Below are positions 24,181 to 35,536 of a stretch of 64,000 bases of DNA, piece after piece; the first letter of the stretch is position 1; each line of letters opens with the position of its first letter. The stretch is from Hofstenia miamia (Eukaryota; Xenacoelomorpha; Acoela), in contig SCFE01000004.1 of the NCBI GenBank assembly GCA_004352715.1, forward strand, positions 2,986,632-3,050,631, in the 5' to 3' direction. Under the pieces are notes generated by a model. It had not been told where the DNA came from. It saw only the letters and a program-made list of their open reading frames with translations, and did no database searches. Position numbers and translations under genes: made by a program.

Positions 24181-24913
24181 GTCGGAAGAAATTGATACTG
24201 GTGTTAGAAATTTTTACTATATTCTGAAAAATAGTGCTGATTTGTTTTTTTATCAAAAATGCTTCATAGATATCATAGGATATGGGGGATAATGTATATT
24301 TGAGTCCAAATTTATAATTAAAGCAAGGAGTACTCCTTGAATTAAAGGTAAGTTTGATAAGACTGTGTTTGCAATAAATGTATTAAAACACCTACATGTT
24401 ATCTGATTTTGACCGGAATAGCAAATTTGATGGCCAAATATATTTTCAAGCCTAGTAAAAACTTTCAAATAATATTCATAAAATACGCAAATTTCTGTAT
24501 ATTTACTTATCATTCATTAAAATATGTAGAGACGAACCTATTGAAAACCACTGTGGCCACTATAGTATACAGACTAACTATCTATAGAATAGCTTTATTT
24601 TAAATTTATAGCAAACTCCGAACATATATCTGAGAATTTGTTTTATAGTCTTCTGCAAAATTTCAAATTCCCAAAATACAAATAATGAATTAAATTTACG
24701 TTGCTTACAGTCATTGAATATTTCCAATGCTTTGCACTTAGTGTATATGTAGGTAAAAACACACTATTTTTGTTTCTTGGATAACACTAACTGGAGGCGA
24801 AGTTATTTGCACAAATGACGTCAACCTCTTGGGATTCAGTTCCTGATGGAATTATCCAGTCAAGAAATATTAGCGCCACAAACATAATTATACTTGCTAC
24901 CAGTATTGAAAAC

Positions 24914-24918
<5 letters not shown>

Positions 24919-24955
<37 letters not shown>
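24919..24955. repeat. (TA)n microsatellite
   Basis: About 18 uninterrupted TA units. Confidence 0.95.
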
Positions 24956-24958
<3 letters not shown>

Positions 24959-25092
24959 ACTCTACCAGATTCGGGTTAAGTTACTGCTCTACATCATTGA
25001 CATACAGACCTGAATTAAGAGAATTAGGTTAGCCGCTAGAACTGATTCTAAACCTTTAAAGTAAGCAATGTCTAAAACGAACTATGTTGTAT

Positions 25093-25206
25093 CAATCATA
25101 TAAAGTGAACCATGTGCGGCGTACGAAAAGCGTGGACATAGTGGACTTTAAAAATTTGATCACTCAAGTTGATCACAACTGAGACGTCTCCCATTAGAAA
25201 ATTATG
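25093..25206 (-). CDS. Anillin-like gene, last recognised PH exon
   Basis: From an AG at 25207 the frame reads HNFLMGDVSVVINLSDQI, then LFVRRTWFTLYD and TGA. INL...QI and RR..F.L match the anillin PH strands (RINLANCTSRQI; ARRNTFEL). A stronger-looking acceptor 7 bp upstream (TTTTCTGCAG) would shift the frame, so the exact splice is uncertain. The PH C-terminal helix is not found downstream. Confidence 0.55.
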
Positions 25207-27206
25207 CTTGCCACTGCAGAAAACTAAATTTTAATGTTTGAAATTCTATAAAAAATTCAACTGGAGGACAAGAACATGCGTATGTTCGTATAATTTGAAA
25301 AATTTGCGATGCCTGTTTGCCTAAATTTCAAAATCGTCGATATATTCACTATGATTATCAAATTTCCATTTTGTGATATTCAATTATTCATTAAAGATAA
25401 CTCATGTAACAGGAAATACCTTTTCGAAAACATCTGCAGGGAGAGCATAAGCATTGAGAAGTGATGAGGTTAAAACACAGTATCTTCTGATCCATATGTC
25501 CTTCAAAAATAAATTCTAAAGAAATGATTTCGCTTGGTGTTCAAATTTTAGTCAAATGCTTACAAGAAATCCTTTAAATTCATGTTTGAATACCGGATTT
25601 AATTGTGTTTCTAGTGACATGAACGGACCAATCACATCATATTCTGATTGATAGGATGTCCGAGGTTCCTAAATCAATTAAAATAACATTTCTTCATTTC
25701 GATTAGATACACATTTTGCAAAAGATCTCAAATTGGTAAATTAACAACTAGAATAAAGTTGTTCACGTTACTTGTGGGATCTACGTTTAAAGTTTGATCT
25801 AGAAAGGAAATGTACAGAACTTCAATTACCTCAAGTTAATATGACGCGAAATTTCATTGAATTATAAGGAGATTAAAAATAATGGAAGTATTTAATGGTC
25901 CAAAGCTTAAAAATTTTTAAAAATTACATACATGATATGTATGATTGAAATTCACGTTTTAGTTGTTGAAAAAATATAATCTTACAAGATTGAGCTGAAG
26001 GTGGTCTTTTCTCGCGTCGCTTTTTGTCAACATCAGTGACCCAACTTTTTTGAATCTAGGCTCTCTAACTATTAATTTCTTTTCTTGTGGACCATTATTT
26101 TGAAGATAGCGGAAATCTTCAATGGGCTTTCTGTCTGATTTTAACATTTGTTCATGATTTGCTGGTAATACAAACTTGCAGTGATAAATTTCTGTCTCTA
26201 TGATGTAGTCGTGCTGGACACGCTTAAAACAGATACATCTTTCGAATTTGATTGCACTGCTTGTTCCATGGGGTTTTGCAATATCAGTTGCGAGGATTTG
26301 ATTGTTGCATTTGAAAATCATCACATAGTAATGAGCTTGTTGATCGATTTCTTCTGCAACCATGATTTCAGGCGGTAGAAATAAATTGATATGATGAATT
26401 TGGACTTGGCCTTTACATGGTTCCCGTTTGATAACAAAATCTGGAATCTGGTGTAAGCTTGGCTCTTTTTCCTGCTGAATTTGTTTGATTGTTTCGGCTC
26501 GGAGCATTGTTTGTATTAGAAGTACTTTTTCTGCCTCAACAACTTCGAGAGAATGTTTGAATACCAGAAACTGTTCAGCATAGTTCAGGGCCTGACTCAC
26601 CTGTGTTATTATGCTTTGATGACATAAAGCTTTATCAATTAGAGTCTAAATATTTAACTGTAAATGCATTTACATGTAGTTTACACAAGCAAATCAACTA
26701 CAACGCAATGTGCTAATTACTAATATAGAATAAACCTACATGTCCCAACACCTCGTCTTGATATTGTTTTTATAAATATGAAGTATACACATTCTAAATG
26801 AATTCAAAATCCTAGAAAGATTCAATAAGGATTCATTTGTGCAAAATTGCTCACACCATAAGCATCATATCTCTATTGTGTTAAACATCATTGCTCATTA
26901 ACCAGCCAATCACTGGCTAGAAGCTTCTAGGGAGCAAAATGAACATCGATGAATATTTTGTAGCAACGATCTGTTAAATCAAAGAATCATGTATGGCTGC
27001 AACCATACTGTAGATTTCTTCGGTAGCTACATTTCGAAGAGCATACTAAAAATCTAACATTATTTAGTTGCTTATTATTATGAATTGTAAAAATATATCA
27101 TGAAAATGTTATATGAAGCTTTGTTTATGCATTAGAAATGCATTCAATTGTATCTATAAACAATATCAAAATAATTTTTCGACTATAGATTAAGGGACTA
27201 AACAGA

Positions 27207-27253
<47 letters not shown>

Positions 27254-28237
27254 TTCTTGTCAGTTTTCACAACTCTTGAAAGCAGTTATAATTTTTTGTA
27301 CTCCCTATCGTTACTTTAATTAGAGAATTTCTTAATTCATGTTTTATGTGTTTTGATATTGTAGCATAAATGAATCATAAATAATAGTATAAAAAGTGAT
27401 TGTTGGATATATTCCTAAAATTTATTAAATTTTCTAAGTGCATTTTGTTTTTTCTCCAAACAAAAAAATAGCTAAGTAACTTTAGAATTGAAGTATTAAT
27501 AAGTCTGCGTGAACTGAACTAAAAGCTAAAAAAATCTAGCATTTGTTGGAAGTCTTTGTAATATAACTATCAATAAAACATCGAGTTTTTGCACGTGCTA
27601 CTATTTACATACGTGAAATTTTTTTAATTGCAACGAATCACACAACTTATCGATCAAGGTTAGATAACCTCCTCAAATTGCAGACATTTAGCTTTAAACT
27701 TATAAAGATATATTCTGTCACAATATTTAGAAAAAGTAACAAAGGAAATTATCAAATTACAAAAAATAATAGTAATCAAAATAGTCCTATATATTTAAGG
27801 TTTCAATTCTAAGGTAGCCAAGTGAAAGAAGTTAAAGAACAAATCAAAATATAAAATGCTAAACAAAAATACCAAAAAATCTCAACATTAANNNNNNNNN
27901 NNNNNNNGTAACAAAGGAAATTATCAAATTACAAAAAATAATAGTAATCAAAATAGTCCTATATATTTAAGGTTTCAATTCTAAGGTAGCCAAGTGAAAG
28001 AAGTTAAAGAACAAATCAAAATATAAAATGCTAAACAAAAATACCAAAAAAATCTCAACATTAATATTATATGCAAAAGAAAACATCTTCAATAATAAAC
28101 ATTAAAATGCGCATGTAACTAATATATTTGTATTTTCTTAAATGTGATTCATTTTTGAGAATTTGTTTACCTCATTAATAATGCTGATGATGAAACAAGG
28201 TAATCGAAATAATATATTATAGTTATGTATTAGATTT

Positions 28238-28281
<44 letters not shown>

Positions 28282-28737
28282 GTGAACACAGCACATGTTA
28301 AAAGTTTTCGATTCTAAAAAATCATTTCAGATGCATCTTAAAATGTTCAATTGCACTCTTAATTAAATGACGACTTGTTTCACCAATGTACGATTTTTGA
28401 CAATGGTCACAATTGTATTCATAAGTTACAGATGAAATCAAGTCTATTTCAAGAGTGTCCTAGTTTTTTAATATTGATATATAGAAATTACTTAAGCGAT
28501 TATTTTTCATTAATAATTTAGCATCTAAACCCCAAATATTACCGCTAATGCTGGGGAAGTTGAAGATGAGGTCGAAGTTCCAATGTTGGAAGGAATTTGC
28601 ATTGTAAATTCAATGTCTGGATAATCCAAAGACGCAAGAGTAGAATTTAAGGAACTATAGTAATTATCTGTTACATCAGTTGAAGAAATATCACTTGTAT
28701 CAGACTCATAGAAAAAATCTTCGCTGTGGTTTTGCAT
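25093..28737 (-). CDS. Anillin-like protein (short form), spliced gene
   Basis: Anillins are cytokinetic-ring scaffolds that bind septins, RhoA and membranes through a C-terminal anillin homology region and PH domain. Five minus-strand segments join in phase 0: 28737-28543 (tentative), 26645-25986, 25668-25564, 25515-25420 and 25206-25093, giving about 389 residues if the first ATG is right. They reproduce the order of the anillin C-terminus: HQSIITQVSQALNY (helix before the homology region), VVEAEKVLLIQ, KGQVQIHHINLFL, HYYVMIFKCNNQILAT, FKKVGSLMLT, VIGPFMSLE, KGFL, IWIRRYCVL and LFVRRTWFTLYD. Anillins usually exceed 1000 residues and have actin- and myosin-binding N-termini, which are absent here. 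The last PH helix, with its conserved Trp, is also missing because a TGA follows FTLYD. It may be a short paralogue, or the true ends may lie in unseen exons. Confidence 0.8.
25420..25515 (-). CDS. Anillin-like gene, PH domain exon
   Basis: 32 codons between acceptor TTTCTTTAG and a GTATTT donor, phase 0. DIWIRRYCVLTSSLLNAYAL matches the PH motif WHRRWCVL...YW.YP. The preceding intron is only 48 bp (25516-25563). Confidence 0.75.
25564..25668 (-). CDS. Anillin-like gene, exon joining homology region to PH
   Basis: 35 codons between acceptor GATTTAG and donor GTAAGC, phase 0. DVIGPFMSLE matches anillin VPFLSSLEG, and the closing KGFL is the first strand of the PH domain. The preceding intron is 317 bp. 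Confidence 0.75.
25986..26645 (-). CDS. Anillin-like gene, main exon (anillin homology region)
   Basis: 220 codons between acceptor ATTTAG and donor GTAAGA, phase 0 on both sides. It starts TLIDKALCHQSIITQVSQAL, which aligns with the anillin segment QQTVIYQASQALN. The reading frame therefore runs upstream of the GTG at 26600. It ends DHLQLNL, where anillins have the strand before PFLSSLEG. Confidence 0.85.
27213..27251. repeat. (TA)n microsatellite
   Basis: About 19 TA units in an intron of the anillin-like gene. Confidence 0.95.
27736..28064. repeat. 156-bp duplication flanking a 16-N gap
   Basis: 27736-27891 is repeated at 27908-28064, with one extra A in an A-run as the only difference seen. 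The Ns (27892-27907) lie exactly between the copies, so this is an unclosed overlap of the same sequence. Confidence 0.92.
28065..28276 (+). mobile_element. Penelope-like 3' tail ending in (TA)n
   Basis: The segment from about 28063 resembles the one at 29953-30440: a shared ACATCTTCAATAA word, then GCATG...ATATTT...TTTTCTT, a TTTACC box and GATGATGAAACAAGG (less conserved in the other copy). Both end in a (TA)n tract, here 28242-28276. The family name rests on the GIY-YIG coding found beside each. Confidence 0.5.
28322..28452 (-). pseudogene. Penelope-like GIY-YIG endonuclease fragment
   Basis: The minus strand reads LEIDLISSVTYEYNCDHCQK then SYIGETSRHLIKSAIEHFK and a stop. This is the GIY-YIG endonuclease C-terminal domain of Penelope-like retroelements (typically VY.F.C..C...YIG.T.R.L..R..EH). 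The C..C pair, YIG, the Arg and the EH pair are all present. The domain nicks target DNA during retrotransposition. The reverse transcriptase part is not visible upstream, so the copy is strongly truncated. Its 3' end runs toward the same (TA)n tract that ends the plus-strand tail at 28065-28276. Confidence 0.75.
28543..28737 (-). CDS. Anillin-like gene, possible first exon
   Basis: Sixty-five codons from an ATG at 28737, rich in Ser, Thr and Asp (SDTSDISSTDVTD, STSSSTSPALA). It ends at a GTAATA donor in phase 0, matching the phase of the next exon. The open frame begins at 28764 after an AG, so it could instead be an internal exon. No sequence match to other anillins supports it; the evidence is position, phase and composition. 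The intron to the next exon (about 1.9 kb) contains Penelope-like DNA and a short gap. Confidence 0.4.
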
Positions 28738-29041
28738 TAATATTTGTATACTTACTAATTCCAACTAATGCACATTGTTTATAAAACAAACATTTCTTTC
28801 ATTCAATAATAATGAAAATTACAAATGATTCAAATGCAAACAGGAATTTACAAATATAGAACAAAGCTTTAGTCATATATACGGTGGCAAGGGCATTGCC
28901 TGCAGTTAATTGTTTTTAAGATTGAATTAGCCAATAAAATTATACTTACATTTCTTAGACATCTTCATCCAACTGTTTTTAAGAAATATACTTCAATCAT
29001 TCAGTTTTCCAGAAAAAATTATTGATCATAATAATATTTTT

Positions 29042-29952
29042 AAAACGAAAGTATTTTATTTAGTTTGCAAAGGATATTGCAATCGTAAATAGTTATTAGC
29101 AATCCATTGCATCAATTAATGACGTATATTTTTGAATTATTAAATATTATATTTGAGAAGAGAAATGCCCATATTCTAATTTGAGATTGTATATTACTGT
29201 CATTAATATGACCACGCAATATTGAAAACTTTGAGAAAATCATTTTCATGGAAAGCTTGAATGTGAGGCATACAATATAGTAACGAATTTTCAGGTCGCT
29301 TATTATTAATTATTGTTACTTGGTCATCTTTGAACGATTAGCAAGCGCAAAGTTACTTAAATATATAAAACCAGATGTTATAATAGTGGTAAAGTTGAGA
29401 ACATTGAACTTTTATTAATTTACATGAAATGGGTTGAAAACAACAGTGCAGTTGGGATCTGATCTGAATAACGAAATTTGGGCATGTGCTGGATATTTAA
29501 AGAAAATAATGCAACAATAAATGATACTCTACAATATTTTTCTGTATTTCAGTCAAAAGACGTCATGAAACGATTAATTTTAGCTAAATTTCAAACCACT
29601 CCGCCGCTGAGCAAGCAATGCAAATATATTTATAAACAAATGTGATTTAAACATCTTATAATATGCATTCTGTTTTGAAAAGTCCCTCTGGTCATTCCGA
29701 ATTCACAAATCAATAATAAATTTTGCAAGATTTTAACTGCAGAAATCTTTGTTTCAATTTTCATTAACAACCTTAGATTTGGCCTTTCTTCATAAAGCCT
29801 GAGTTTGGAACTAAAGAGAACAGATAATAATAAGAAAAATATTTATCTAGAATATTAAAAAACTTCGTATTTATGCATCCACGTTAAAATGTTCATAGAA
29901 ATTATCAAAATATTGAACATAAAATTCAAATTCACACGAAATATTTCCAATA
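29042..29952. other. Intergenic, no supported gene
   Basis: AT-rich sequence between the two Penelope-like fragments. Nothing is recognised. Confidence 0.5.
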
Positions 29953-30440
29953 TTATCATCATATGCAACAAAGAACATCTTCAATAACAAACATCTTATC
30001 CTTTCTTCTGAAATTTACCAATATGAATGCGATGATTGCAATAAATCAGACGTCGGGCAAACTGGGAGCAAAGGTAAAAGACCACACAAGAGGACATGTC
30101 TGAAATATATTTACATCACCATGAAATCAAGTATGAACATTTTAAGAAATTACTGAGATCAACACATCATAAAATTGGAAGCAATTTTTCTTAAACCTAC
30201 AAACAAGAAAAATTACTTAATAAATAATTAAAGATGACATCAATAATTCTAGATCTATAGTGCATGCAATATATATTTATTTTCTTTTAGAGCAGTTCAT
30301 TGTGAAATATTTGCTTACCGCATTTGTCATACTTACGATGATTCCTAGCGATCGAGACCGGTTTAAATTCTTAACAGCGTTAGATGTTTCAAATGCTTTG
30401 AAGCTTAATATACTTACACATATATATATATATATATATT
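29953..30440 (+). mobile_element. Penelope-like element, 3' part with degenerate GIY-YIG
   Basis: At 30004-30100 the plus strand reads SEIYQYECDDCNKSDVGQTG, a decayed form of the Penelope GIY-YIG start (VYKYTC..C...YVGQTGR). Frames then break. A tail similar to 28065-28276 follows and ends in (TA)n at 30418-30440. The reverse transcriptase is absent. Confidence 0.6.
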
Positions 30441-30565
30441 ATATTTCATATCTTTATTTCATGTTTGTAGCAGTACAAAAAATACATATTTGTAAAAATA
30501 TATATAAAAATGATTTATAAATCTACAAACTAAGGATACTTAAAATAAATCTAAAAAAACACAAA

Positions 30566-31498
30566 CTATTTACAAAATAAAAAGATTAAATAAAAAAGAG
30601 TTAAAATTTTTTGCCATGGAATTTTTGAATGCCCGTATTTACATTGGTTTGTTAACAAATTTTCTTTCAATAGTTTCTTAAATGTTCTTATATTATGTTC
30701 TTTTCTTATCTGTAGTGGTAACTTGTTCCAATATTTACAAACTACAGGTGTTAAGGTGCCTCTCCAAAACTTATTCACTACTTTTACTCTGCATCCCAAT
30801 TTATTTGTTCTGTTATTTACGCTAACATTGTTGAACAAAGGATTTTTTTGTTTAACAATTTGAAACATTTTTATTAAACTTGCATATATAGTATAATAAA
30901 TTGGTGATAACATGTTTAATGTTTGTAGAGTTTTTCCTGTTTGACGTATGTTGATGTTAAACATTGCACACAGTGACCAATTAAATATTCTATTTATGCG
31001 CCTTCGATTATCATTAGATATATTACTCAGAAGTATGCATGCATACTTAGAATTGACTATACACGAGCGCTTCTACAATGACCTTACTTTGAGTAATATT
31101 TCTTGTGTGTTTTAGATAATGCACTCCACTTGCCATTCTGCTGATTTTGTTGTTCACAAACGTTTCAAAGGTAAAATTTCTATCAATTTGGAATCCTAAA
31201 TACGTCACAAAATATGCATTTTGTACTGGTGGATTATTTGGAGAAACCTTCAAAGTGATGTTCTTGCTTATGATGTTTAATTTTTTTGGCGTGAAAATGA
31301 TTATTTGTGTCTTCTCTGTATTCATTGTCAGTTTATTCTGTTTCAAAAGATCCTGATTTGTTGAATAGCTTCCTCTAGTTTGTGGCTTGCGATTATTACA
31401 TTAGCATGATGGTTAATTACACAAATATCGTCTGCATACTGGATCAGTTCATAATTTGAAACTTGGTTAGCTAAATCATTAATTTACAAGTTAAGCAG

Positions 31499-31500
<2 letters not shown>
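30566..31500 (-). pseudogene. LINE reverse transcriptase C-terminal half
   Basis: Read on the minus strand from 31500: NYELIQYADDICVINHHANV (catalytic YADD), a frame change near 31346, then NKLTMNTEKTQIIIFTPKK, VTYLGFQIDRNFTFETFVNN and, after a further break, the closing KYWNKLPLQIRKEHNIRTFK typical of Jockey/CR1-type ends. It is 5'-truncated exactly at the (TA)n tract 31502-31534. Part of it (31189-31500) is repeated at 32275-32586, probably by assembly error. Confidence 0.75.
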
Positions 31501-31537
<37 letters not shown>

Positions 31538-32747
31538 AATAGATATGCTATGCAGTATGAAAATTGGCATTTAGGGGTACATAACTTATCTGGGTCAGGG
31601 GTGCAACTAACTTCAAATGTTAGAAGGGGCTTATTATTTTGTTGCAAATTAAGTCGAGTTTTTTCAAATCATTTGTATGCAATCTTATGGGCTACACTGC
31701 ACATTCTTGTTGCAAAGGAAAAATATAAGTTTCCTAATATATGTACTAGAATATAAATGCATTTTTAAGTAGATAAAGGTTGAATCATGTTATATCAATT
31801 TTATTTTTAAAATATCATCATAGTATAAGCTTGACTGCAATGAATAATAAATGCGCAATGTATAAAACATTGAAATTTCAAAATAATTAGTACCCCAAGA
31901 TTATACAATTCCAAAACAAGTGTAAATGGTAACAGACATGCTTGCATCAATATCTATTTATGTAAAATTAGTTTCCCTGATGTATGTACGACATTTATAT
32001 TTATTTTTTACATAAAATTTCTATATTGTATGACTTTCTTATAACTTCGAGCAGTGAAATTTTGGAGCTAGGCCTTCATCTGAAAAATATATTTGGAATT
32101 TCTCAACTTAAATTCGTGTAAATGATGACTACTCCCTCAGAGTGCAAAACAATGTTGGTTTTAAGAAATTAAATTTTGAGCTCTCGAGCTATTTAAGAAA
32201 CATTAATGACTGTAAGGAAATTCGATTGGGAATTCGAGCATGGAAATTTTGTTTGTTAAAATGCTTATTTAGTNTGGAATCCTAAATACGTCACAAAATA
32301 TGCATTTTGTACTGGTGGATTATTTGGAGAAACCTTCAAAGTGATGTTCTTGCTTATGATGTTTAATTTTTTTGGCGTGAAAATGATTATTTGTGTCTTC
32401 TCTGTATTCATTGTCAGTTTATTCTGTTTCAAAAGATCCTGATTTGTTGAATAGCTTCCTCTAGTTTGTGGCTTGCGATTATTACATTAGCATGATGGTT
32501 AATTACACAAATATCGTCTGCATACTGGATCAGTTCATAATTTGAAACTTGGTTAGCTAAATCATTAATTTACAAGTTAAGCAGAAATATATATATANNN
32601 NACTACTCCCTCAGAGTGCAAAACAATGTTGGTTTTAAGAAATTAAATTTTGAGCTCTCGAGCTATTTAAGAAACATTAATGACTGTAAGGAAATTCGAT
32701 TGGGAATTCGAGCATGGAAATTTTGTTTGTTAAAATGCTTATTTAGT
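31189..32747. repeat. Interleaved duplication A-B-n-A'-nnnn-B'
   Basis: Block A (31189-31500) recurs at 32275-32586 (offset 1086) and block B (32128-32273) at 32602-32747 (offset 474). A single N (32274) precedes A' and four Ns (32598-32601) separate A' from B'. The second pass lacks about 630 bp present between A and B. This looks like a duplicated contig or alternative haplotype stitched in. Confidence 0.9.
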
Positions 32748-32807
32748 AATGAATTATTCAGTCATTTACGTACGGATTCATGCACACAATATTGTCTAGA
32801 ACTGTAG

Positions 32808-33669
32808 TACGTAAAAATTTTTAAGTTTTGTTATGAAAGGCTACACAGGAGAGATTATATTAGCTGTTTGGCATTATCTTACGCTTATTATTCGTGACAT
32901 ATCAAAAATTGTATAAAAAAATTTTCAAAAACTTACAATTAGGTATTTACATTGTCCAAAATTGCTTACATTGTTTTTATAATTACTAATATAATTCTAC
33001 ATTTTCCTGGTATTGTCTGTGTAAAGTTTTGGACTGGTCCAGAGTTGTAAGGGGGTTGGATTGGATTGCATCATATTTTTAGGAAAGCTAATGAGTTTGC
33101 TTGGGTTAATTTTTCCAAAAGTTTAATCGGGTTCGTCATTGATATTTACAAAATTCATAATAAAAGATCATTGCTCACTTTAAGCTATGTCTGACAGCAA
33201 AGAATTTCTGGGGAAATCAATTTCATTGGTGTAGTCTAATTGAAAATATATTTTTCATCCCTTCTATACATCAGGTGGTGGTGACAATGCAAAGAAATTG
33301 AAAGTTCTAACCTTGAGTTTATTATCGGTTTCTTGAGAAAGTCATAAAATAGGTGTGATTGGGTTTGGTCTGGTTTCATTGGGGCAGAAAAACATGATGT
33401 ACTTGCAATCCTGGAAGCTAGTGGGGTAATTGAAAACCTTGACATTTTAGGAGGACACCGTATCACTAGGTTTCGATTTTAAATGTGTAGTGACCGTTAG
33501 AACGATCAAAGCTTGTACAAACTAAGTGAACTCTATGTTTGGATACACTTAAAAGTACACATTTCAAATTTGTTAGTACATGAGTTTGATACATAACCTT
33601 TATTATTATTTAGAAGATTAATTGATCTTTTCTAACACATGATGTAACGCATCAACTATAAGTTGTAGT
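32808..33669. other. Intergenic, no supported gene
   Basis: AT-rich. The 33236-33466 minus frame has no family resemblance. Confidence 0.5.
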
Positions 33670-34053
33670 CTAATCTACAAACACTGATATTAGTTGTAGA
33701 TTGTAAAAACGATTTGCAAGTTCTTCAAAAAACAAGTAGTTTTCTCCTGGTAGTTTTAGTCTGTTATAATGAGATTCCCATTTCGATTTCCAAAGATAAA
33801 TTTCTCTATCTGGTATGCCAATAAACTTTGATAGCAAAATATGAAGATTGACTTTGGGCAATATTTTAATTCGAAAATGATCCGGACAGAAAGACAATCT
33901 GTCAAAGAGCTTACGAAATTCGACCTTATTACTGGGTTTTTGTATTTGTCTGGCGAATGTTATATATGGTTCAACGTTTTCAATGGAATAAGTTGTTGGC
34001 TTTGGGTGTGTTTTCTCCTTAAATCTTTGACGTGTTAGATGTAGTGCGTACAT
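33670..34053 (-). CDS. Uncharacterised 127-codon ORF
   Basis: A complete ATG-to-stop frame (MYALHLTRQRFKEKTHPKPT to LISVFVD) in a very AT-rich region, preceded by an in-frame stop five codons upstream of the ATG. The composition looks protein-like rather than translated AT noise: many Lys, Arg, Pro and Glu, and two Trp in IYLWKSKWESHY. It is basic, with no signal peptide or membrane segment, and I do not recognise the family. No splice site is needed to keep it open. It could be a small orphan gene, one exon of a larger gene, or a relic. Confidence 0.4.
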   Translation of the reverse strand: MYALHLTRQRFKEKTHPKPTTYSIENVEPYITFARQIQKPSNKVEFRKLFDRLSFCPDHFRIKILPKVNLHILLSKFIGIPDREIYLWKSKWESHYNRLKLPGENYLFFEELANRFYNLQLISVFVD

Positions 34054-35536
34054 AAAATAGCGTTTCCATTAACAGTGGTGGTAAAGTCGAATATACAGCA
34101 TGCTGTTATTTAATGACATGCATTTAGGTTCCCTAAATAATTTTATTAAAAAATTTTTTGCATTTTCATTATCAATTTCATTTCAAATATACTAAAAGAA
34201 AATGTAATGTTTTTTAAAGGATATAAATGTATTAAAACTTAAAATGCAAGTTTGTTAAATGTGTTATTAATAATATTTGTGAAGCGTGTTTGCACCATTT
34301 CAAGAATTACATTTATTTTTAATTCTTCATCACATTAGGAAAGTCTTTAGCAGCCTTCGAAAAATTTTTCTGACGTTTATTCAAGATTTAAATAACAAGC
34401 TTTTTATACTTTTACTTAGGTTGGTAATGAGGAGGAAACATTTCAAGAAAATGGTCTTCATGTGTTTTTCATAACTCATTTGTAGTATTAGGCTCTAAAT
34501 ATTGAAAGAAATTAATACTTTTATAAGATATAATACATATATATTTAAACCTCGCAATAACAATCCTAATGGTGAATAATAGGCACTTTCAAAACACAGA
34601 AAATAGGAGTAAGCTGTAGTTAGTCCTTGTAGTAGATGTCAAACGTAGACTTGACATGAAAAAGTCAATATAATTGTGAGGTGATTTTCGGTTATCTCAG
34701 GTTGTAGTGTGGCAAAGATGCTTCAGAAATTTGGTAGTTCCAAGTAGTCTAATTTAGATGAGTGAACCTTCAACTGTATTTTACAATATATTGAAGAGTA
34801 AAAAGCCAAGAGCATAGATCCTCAGTATTGTAGAACAATTATTGCCAGAAAAAAAGTTTCTTATCTTTCATTTCACGATATAAAAACAGCAACAACAAAA
34901 ATACTATATTCACCTTTATGGCGGTTAAAACAAATATAATTTAAAAATGAAGTACGTTAACAAAACTTAGAAACTCGTTTCCTCTCTCTCCCATACGAAT
35001 ACAAATAGTTAACGTGGATTATTTCACATATTGCCTAAGTCCCGATCGAGTTAACGGGACAACTAAAACAATTGTAAACTTTATTTTAGTGTATATCCCT
35101 TTTTGTCCACAAAGGATTAGGGTGATTTGGCTAAATATTGCGATGACCTGAGATACCTTGAATTTATTTATCGGGATGCTTGTGAAGAAGTCTTATTATA
35201 TTATGGTTATTATCAGAATATGATTTTCAAAATGATTGAAATGAAAAACGGAAATTGATCCTGGTAAATCAGAACAAGTTATCTTTAAAGGTAAAGGAAT
35301 TAGGAGTAATGAATGTGACGATATTCTTCAGCGCAGATTTAGTTTTGGTTCTAATACAGTACCTAGGAAGACTTTTATTAAATATCTGGATGTTTACCTC
35401 TATGAAAATCAAATTTATAAATGAAAATGAATTATGTCATAAATTGTATGAAATTTTTCTACATATTTTACTCAGCCAAGACACTTTCTACTTTTAAAAC
35501 ATACGTAGCACCGTTGATACTATATGCTAGTGAAGA
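34054..35536. other. Intergenic, no supported gene
   Basis: Short hydrophobic frames at 34286-34474 and 35255-35497 have no recognisable domain. Confidence 0.45.

Noticed and set aside
24253-24513. Minus ORF with SNLPLIQGVLLALIINLD, at first sight like the anillin PFLSSLEG segment
   Set aside because: The exon at 25564-25668 encodes that segment better, in correct phase and with good splice sites.
25246-25320. Minus exon candidate ANRHRKFFKLYEHTHVLVL after an ATTTAG acceptor
   Set aside because: It echoes anillin ANREFCARR but lacks a usable donor and ends in a stop. The next candidate (25206-25093) contains a fuller match to this part of the PH domain.
25780-25800. Excellent acceptor TTTCCTTTCTAG in the anillin-like intron
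   Set aside because: All continuations in the required phase hit stops quickly, so it is not used in this model.
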